Below are positions 6,721 through 10,304 of a DNA stretch of 10,304 nucleotides, piece by piece. The translations under genes and the position numbers were made by a program. The notes beneath the pieces were generated by a model. It ran no database searches, was not told where the DNA came from, and saw only the letters and a program-made list of their open reading frames with translations. Each line of letters starts with the position of its first letter. The stretch's first letter is position 1. This DNA is from Wenzhouxiangella sp. (GTDB lineage Bacteria; Pseudomonadota; Gammaproteobacteria; Xanthomonadales; Wenzhouxiangellaceae): NCBI GenBank assembly GCA_007123575.1, contig SKKV01000289.1:1-10304 (forward strand). The letters run 5' to 3'.

Positions 6721-7482
6721 ATGGCAGACAAACATCTATTGAGGGAAGTCGGACACCTCGAAACACGCTGCGAGGACTGCGCCTTGTTCAGTTTGTGTTT
6801 CGCTCAGGATCTATCCAAGGAAGAGCGAGACCTGCTCAACACGATCCTCAAGCGACAGCAGCCCGTGGAGCGCAACGAGCACCTGTACCATGGTGGTCAA
6901 TCCCTGAAAAGCGTCACCGTCGTTCGATCCGGCTCAGTCAAGGCCTACCAGCTCTCCAACGACGGTGATGAGATCGTGTCGGGTTTTTATCTGCCCGGAG
7001 AAATCATTGGGCTGGACGCGCTGGCCAGCGGCAAACACCCCGGTGGGGCCGTTGCACTGGAAGACAGCCGCACCTGCGAAATACCGCTGAAGGATTTCAT
7101 TCGGATGCTGCATGGCAGCCCAAGGCTGAACCAGGTGATGCTGAACCTTCTGTCCGAAGAGATGGCTGAAACCAGGGAACTGTTGCTGGTTGTCGGCCGA
7201 CTTGACGCGCGCACGCGGGTCGCTCTTTTTTTGCTGACCATGTCGCGGCGACTGTCTCGCCGGAACCAGGATCCCGATCAATTTCGCCTGACCATGGACC
7301 GGCGTGACATCGCCAACTATCTGGGCCTGACCATTGAAACCGTCTCTCGCACCCTGAGCGCCCTGCAGCGCGAAAAGGTGATTGAAGTCCACGGCAAGCT
7401 GGTCAACGTGCTGGACCAAAACAGGTTGCGGGAACAGGCTGCCAAGACCGTCGACGCTGGACAGCAGCGCCGTTCGGCCTGA
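6721..7482 (+). CDS. fnr: FNR/Anr-type oxygen-sensing transcription regulator
   Basis: Global regulator of the shift to low-oxygen metabolism; without oxygen a 4Fe-4S cluster drives dimerisation and binding to TTGAT-N4-ATCAA. The 253-residue product has the normal FNR length. The N-terminal cluster ligands C17, C20 and C26 (CEDCALFSLC) and the fourth, C119, are all present, which marks a true oxygen sensor rather than a Crp or Dnr protein. A cyclic-nucleotide-like beta-roll covers about 35-150, then the dimer helix, then the winged helix-turn-helix with recognition helix residues E206, S209 and R210, the same set that reads TTGAT in E. coli FNR (E209, S212, R213). The ATG at 6721 is preferred over an upstream in-frame TTG at 6670: GGAAA lies 7 nt before it and the N-terminus then matches FNR length. 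In pseudomonads the orthologue is called Anr and lies near hemN, as here. The box upstream of hemN is its obvious local target. Confidence 0.96.
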   Translation: MADKHLLREVGHLETRCEDCALFSLCFAQDLSKEERDLLNTILKRQQPVERNEHLYHGGQSLKSVTVVRSGSVKAYQLSNDGDEIVSGFYLPGEIIGLDALASGKHPGGAVALEDSRTCEIPLKDFIRMLHGSPRLNQVMLNLLSEEMAETRELLLVVGRLDARTRVALFLLTMSRRLSRRNQDPDQFRLTMDRRDIANYLGLTIETVSRTLSALQREKVIEVHGKLVNVLDQNRLREQAAKTVDAGQQRRSA

Positions 7483-7575
7483 TTGTTACCTGACTTATTC
7501 ACTCTACCTACTGCGACACCTCCAGGCACTGCGCCGGGAGCGTTTCGCGACGGAAGATTGGTGCAAAAAGCTGGC

Positions 7576-10122
7576 TCAATCGGCCGACATGTTCGTCGGC
7601 CTGACCAACTGACCGAAAAACAAGGCGTTGGCAAACAGGCGCTCCGTTCCAGCCCAGTATGCTCTGAACAGGTAGTCATCGGCCATGCGGATAACCAGGC
7701 CCTCACCGTGACGGGTCGCGCTTAACGCCGGCGTGCCGGCCAGGCGCTCGGCAGTTTCATCCGAGAGGTAGCCCGAGGCCAGCACGTCGTCGGCATAAAC
7801 GCCGGCATTGATGTAGGCGTTACTGACCGGGCGCAGACGATGGCGGCCGCGGCGGAACACCACCTGCTCGGGCTCGCTGTAGCCGAAGGCCAGTGGATGG
7901 CTGACATCGAGCACGACATTGAGCGCGCTGCCGCCAATCAGCTGGCGGGCGAAATCGGCCTGAAAATCCTCGTAGGCGCGGCGCTCAGGCGCCTCGCCCT
8001 TGTCATCCATGTTCGATTTTTCCTCAACGAACGACCAGTCCAGCGGCAAACCCTCTACCCAGGCCGAGGCCGAACGACCGGCGACCAGAATGCCGCCGCC
8101 TCTGACGTAAGCGGCCAAGCGCTCAGCGAGGGTGGCTGGCAGCCAGTCGTAGTTGCCGTCTGGCAGGATGATGTGACTGTAGTCGCTCAGATCCACCCGC
8201 CAAAGACTGCCGTGTTCCAGCTGAACCAGCGGCATCTCCAGAAAGGTGTCAAACCAATGCCAGATGTAACCGGCATGGGTAGCCCGCAGGCCCGGCCCCA
8301 CCAGCAGCGCCGGGCGCACTGGCTCAAGCACCGGTACCGACGGCGCGCCAAGATCAGGACCGGTCAGGGCTAGCCCGCCCCTGACCGAGTACACATCAAT
8401 GCCGTGGCGGTCGGCCAGGGACTCAAGCAGGTCAGTCACCGGGTCGAGCTGCTGGTCTTGCAGCCCGCGATGAATGACCAGGCTGCCGCGACTGAAGCGG
8501 CGTTCGCCATCGACGGTGGCAATGTGCAGCGGATCGCGCGTGACCTGGACTCGGTAACCGGCCTGCAGCAGCGCAGCCAGGGCTGCCGGTGCCGCGTGCT
8601 GGTCCCAGGCCAGCATCCATGCCAGTGCGCCAGGCTGGGGGCCGGTGCCATTCGGCGCGGCCACGGATTCCACCGGCGCGCCGGTGGACGGGACCCGCCG
8701 CACCGACGCCATCGGCAGTCCGTGTGACATGGCCAGCGGCCAGGTGGAAACGTCGTAGAAGGTTTCCATCGGCAATTCGGTGACTGGCTCCAACAGGGAA
8801 ACAATCAGCCGGTATTGCGCCTGGTTGGCGGGCACGAACCAGGCCGCTTCGGCCTCGTGCAAGCGGCCGTCGATACTGACCGGTTCAGCCAATGCCAGCA
8901 CTTCGATATCGTGGGCAATCAACAGATTGACCAGGCGCGCGGCCCGGGCCGGGTCACCGCCATCGCCCAACAACCAGCCGGCCCGACGGTCGGCGCGCGC
9001 TTTCTCACGAGCGCTGGCAAAAAACTCGCGCTGGTAGTCAATCAGCTCATCGGCAAGCGCATGGCTGGCCTGCAACGTAGACAGGCTGGTGCGCACCTGG
9101 TTGGCCACAGCCTGCTCGAAGGTTCGGGTTCCGTAGACCGTATCCTGAACATGGCCGCGCACCGAGGCCTGCTCGAACAGGATGCCGATGCCGCCGGTCA
9201 AATCGGGATAAGTCGAGCCCTTGCCGACGTAGTAGTCATCGAACAGCTCGCGGGTGAAGTAGGGCTCGCCGGCCTGGTCCAGGATGCGGGCATGGAACTC
9301 GGCGATCTTGCGGGTCAGCTCGTAGTTGCGCTCCGGCGTCAGCGGGTTGTTGCGCTCAGGCACGCCGGGCTGGAAAAAATAGGTGGTATTCGGCCCCATT
9401 TCATGGACGTCGGTGAGCACATGCGGACGCCACTGCCGCAGCCATTCCATGCGCGCCTGCGACTCCGGATGCACCAGCGGCATCCAGTCGCGGTTCAGGT
9501 CGAACCAATAGTAGTTAGTGCGTCCATTGGGCCAGGCCTCGTTGTGCTCGCGATCGGATGGATCAGCCGACGGGTGGCGGCCGCGATGGGCATTGACCCA
9601 GTGGGCGAAACGGTCCAGGCCGTCCGGGTTGAGTACCGGCTCCATGATGATGACCAGGTCGTCCAGCCAGGCGCTGACCTCGGCATCGTCGGAAGCAGCT
9701 AGGTACCAGGCCGTCAGCGCCGCTGCCGTCGCTGCCGAGGCCTCGTTGCCGTGCACGGCATAACCCAGCCAGATCACCGGCGGCCCCTCACCGGCTTCGC
9801 TGGCAGCACGTCGACCCTCCCGCAGCTCGGCGATTTCAGCCAGGCGCTCGGGCGCGGCAATGGTCAGCATCTTCAGCGGTCGAAGGCCGTGGGTCTGGCC
9901 AATGGTTTCAATCTCCACCCGATCCGAGGCCGCAGCCAGCCGCTCCAGATAACCGGCAATCTGGTCATGCCGAGGGTGCCACTGCCCGGGCTCGAACCCC
10001 CAGACATCCGCCGGCGCCGGCACATCCTCCCGCGGCTCAAACCCATCCGGCAACCCGGGCCCCGCCCCCAACACACAAACTGGCACCAACATCGCCACCA
10101 AAGCAAAAATCCGAACAACCAT
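7576..10122 (-). CDS. Exported M14 zinc carboxypeptidase with C-terminal amidotransferase-like domain
   Basis: A metallo-carboxypeptidase removing C-terminal residues from peptides. The 848-residue product starts with a signal peptide (about 1-20, hydrophobic VRIFALVAMLVPVCVLGA), so it is exported. The M14 domain covers about 35-350. Zinc ligands are H124 and E127 (VHGNE) and H240 (DVHEMG); FDLNRDW supplies the Asn-Arg pair that holds the substrate carboxylate; E317 in ILFEQASVRG is the catalytic Glu. After a linker region (about 350-600), a class I glutamine amidotransferase-like fold begins (LLVGPGL near 604, IILPDGNYDW, GGGILVAGRSA near 674) and ends in a beta-rich tail. No amidotransferase Cys nucleophile is evident there, so this part is probably structural. 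The ATG at 10122 is preferred to a TTG one codon upstream; GAG eight bases before is a weak ribosome binding site. It converges on fnr. A long octamer repeat lies 57 nt upstream of the start. Confidence 0.92.
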   Translation of the reverse strand: MVVRIFALVAMLVPVCVLGAGPGLPDGFEPREDVPAPADVWGFEPGQWHPRHDQIAGYLERLAAASDRVEIETIGQTHGLRPLKMLTIAAPERLAEIAELREGRRAASEAGEGPPVIWLGYAVHGNEASAATAAALTAWYLAASDDAEVSAWLDDLVIIMEPVLNPDGLDRFAHWVNAHRGRHPSADPSDREHNEAWPNGRTNYYWFDLNRDWMPLVHPESQARMEWLRQWRPHVLTDVHEMGPNTTYFFQPGVPERNNPLTPERNYELTRKIAEFHARILDQAGEPYFTRELFDDYYVGKGSTYPDLTGGIGILFEQASVRGHVQDTVYGTRTFEQAVANQVRTSLSTLQASHALADELIDYQREFFASAREKARADRRAGWLLGDGGDPARAARLVNLLIAHDIEVLALAEPVSIDGRLHEAEAAWFVPANQAQYRLIVSLLEPVTELPMETFYDVSTWPLAMSHGLPMASVRRVPSTGAPVESVAAPNGTGPQPGALAWMLAWDQHAAPAALAALLQAGYRVQVTRDPLHIATVDGERRFSRGSLVIHRGLQDQQLDPVTDLLESLADRHGIDVYSVRGGLALTGPDLGAPSVPVLEPVRPALLVGPGLRATHAGYIWHWFDTFLEMPLVQLEHGSLWRVDLSDYSHIILPDGNYDWLPATLAERLAAYVRGGGILVAGRSASAWVEGLPLDWSFVEEKSNMDDKGEAPERRAYEDFQADFARQLIGGSALNVVLDVSHPLAFGYSEPEQVVFRRGRHRLRPVSNAYINAGVYADDVLASGYLSDETAERLAGTPALSATRHGEGLVIRMADDYLFRAYWAGTERLFANALFFGQLVRPTNMSAD
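7582..7601. terminator. Hairpin at the convergent fnr / M14 junction
   Basis: GGCCGAC (7582-7588) and GTCGGCC (7595-7601) form a perfect 7-bp stem with a six-base loop. It lies in the last codons of the M14 gene and 100 nt after the fnr stop, so it is placed to end both transcripts. On the + strand no T-run follows; on the - strand a TTTTT run comes about 12 nt after the stem. Candidate only. The rest of 7483-7575 shows nothing further. Confidence 0.3.
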
Positions 10123-10178
10123 CAACGTTACTCATGTAAATCAAAATCCAACCCAAGAGTACCCCATCCAGCAACCGG

Positions 10179-10283
10179 CTCTTTCCCTCTTTCCCTCTTT
10201 CCCTCTTTCCCTCTTTCCCTCTTTCCCTCTTTCCCTCTTTCCCTCTTTCCCTCTTTCCCTCTTTCCCTCTTTCCCTCTTTCCC
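10179..10283. repeat. Tandem octamer array (CTTTCCCT), about 13 copies
   Basis: Twelve exact copies of CTTTCCCT run from 10181 to 10276, with two matching bases before and a thirteenth copy changed in its last base (10277-10284). The - strand reads GGGAAAGA repeated, giving 13 GGG runs with 5-nt loops, a long G-quadruplex and triplex-prone purine strand. Perfect octamers of this length usually vary in copy number through replication slippage. It lies 57 nt upstream of the M14 start, so it may abut or overlap that promoter. The sequence from 10126 to 10178 contains a weak -10-like TACTCT (10161-10156 on -) and nothing else clear; 10285-10304 continues pyrimidine-rich with no gene visible. Confidence 0.95.
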
Positions 10284-10304
10284 CTCTTCCCGCCTCACCT
10301 CCAC

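Noticed and set aside
8815..9702. 295-codon open frame on the + strand, antisense to the M14 gene
   Set aside because: It covers the M14 catalytic domain on the other strand and shows no motif of its own.
10131..10144. FNR-like sequence TTGATTTACATGAG on the - strand before the M14 gene
   Set aside because: It matches 8 of 10 positions, but the second half-site is poor and it ends 8 nt from the start codon, too close for activation. A chance match is more likely.
10179..10284. Repeat array considered as CRISPR
   Set aside because: The units are 8 bp and directly adjacent, with no spacers and no cas genes; a simple tandem repeat.

Overview
The window is GC-rich, tightly packed bacterial DNA, most likely from a gammaproteobacterium outside the enterics (Xanthomonadales, Chromatiales or Wenzhouxiangella-like). 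The reasons are the Anr/FNR-hemN pair, the neighbouring TauE/SafE-like (DsbD_2-type) membrane gene, and a large set of exopeptidase genes. The lineage is an inference from gene content. No RNA gene, insertion sequence, CRISPR array, prophage or toxin-type system is visible.

Layout from left to right. (1) 1-1670 (+): an M1 metallo-aminopeptidase of the leukotriene-A4-hydrolase type, with its start beyond the left edge. (2) 1677-2387 (+): a polytopic membrane protein of the sulfite exporter TauE/SafE (DsbD_2-like) family, starting 6 nt after the aminopeptidase stop. (3) 2388-2531: a short convergent intergenic region with two GGGAAA-type purine tracts, one after each stop codon, and a GC hairpin. 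(4) 2532-5039 (-): an exported S9 (prolyl oligopeptidase/DPP-type) peptidase. (5) 5040-5187: a divergent intergenic region with a strong Anr/FNR box at the exact class II spacing for hemN. (6) 5188-6582 (+): hemN, oxygen-independent coproporphyrinogen III dehydrogenase. (7) 6721-7482 (+): an FNR/Anr oxygen sensor that keeps all four cluster cysteines. (8) 7576-10122 (-): an exported M14 zinc carboxypeptidase fused to a glutamine-amidotransferase-like domain. (9) 10179-10283: about 13 tandem copies of an octamer upstream of the M14 gene.

Two themes run through the window. The first is a low-oxygen module: FNR is likely made from its own extended -10 promoter, and when oxygen is low it should bind the box at 5098-5111 and switch on anaerobic haem synthesis by HemN. 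In Pseudomonas-type genomes the TauE/SafE-like gene, hemN and anr sit together next to the cbb3 oxidase (cco) genes; here a peptidase gene on the opposite strand separates the membrane gene from hemN. The second is peptide use: three unrelated peptidases (M1, S9, M14), at least two with signal peptides, suggest growth on proteins or peptides.

I found no convincing undescribed system. The observations most worth checking are the recurrent GGGAAA tracts, which all meet the textbook G-quadruplex pattern, including the variable-number octamer array, and the well-formed FNR-hemN promoter.
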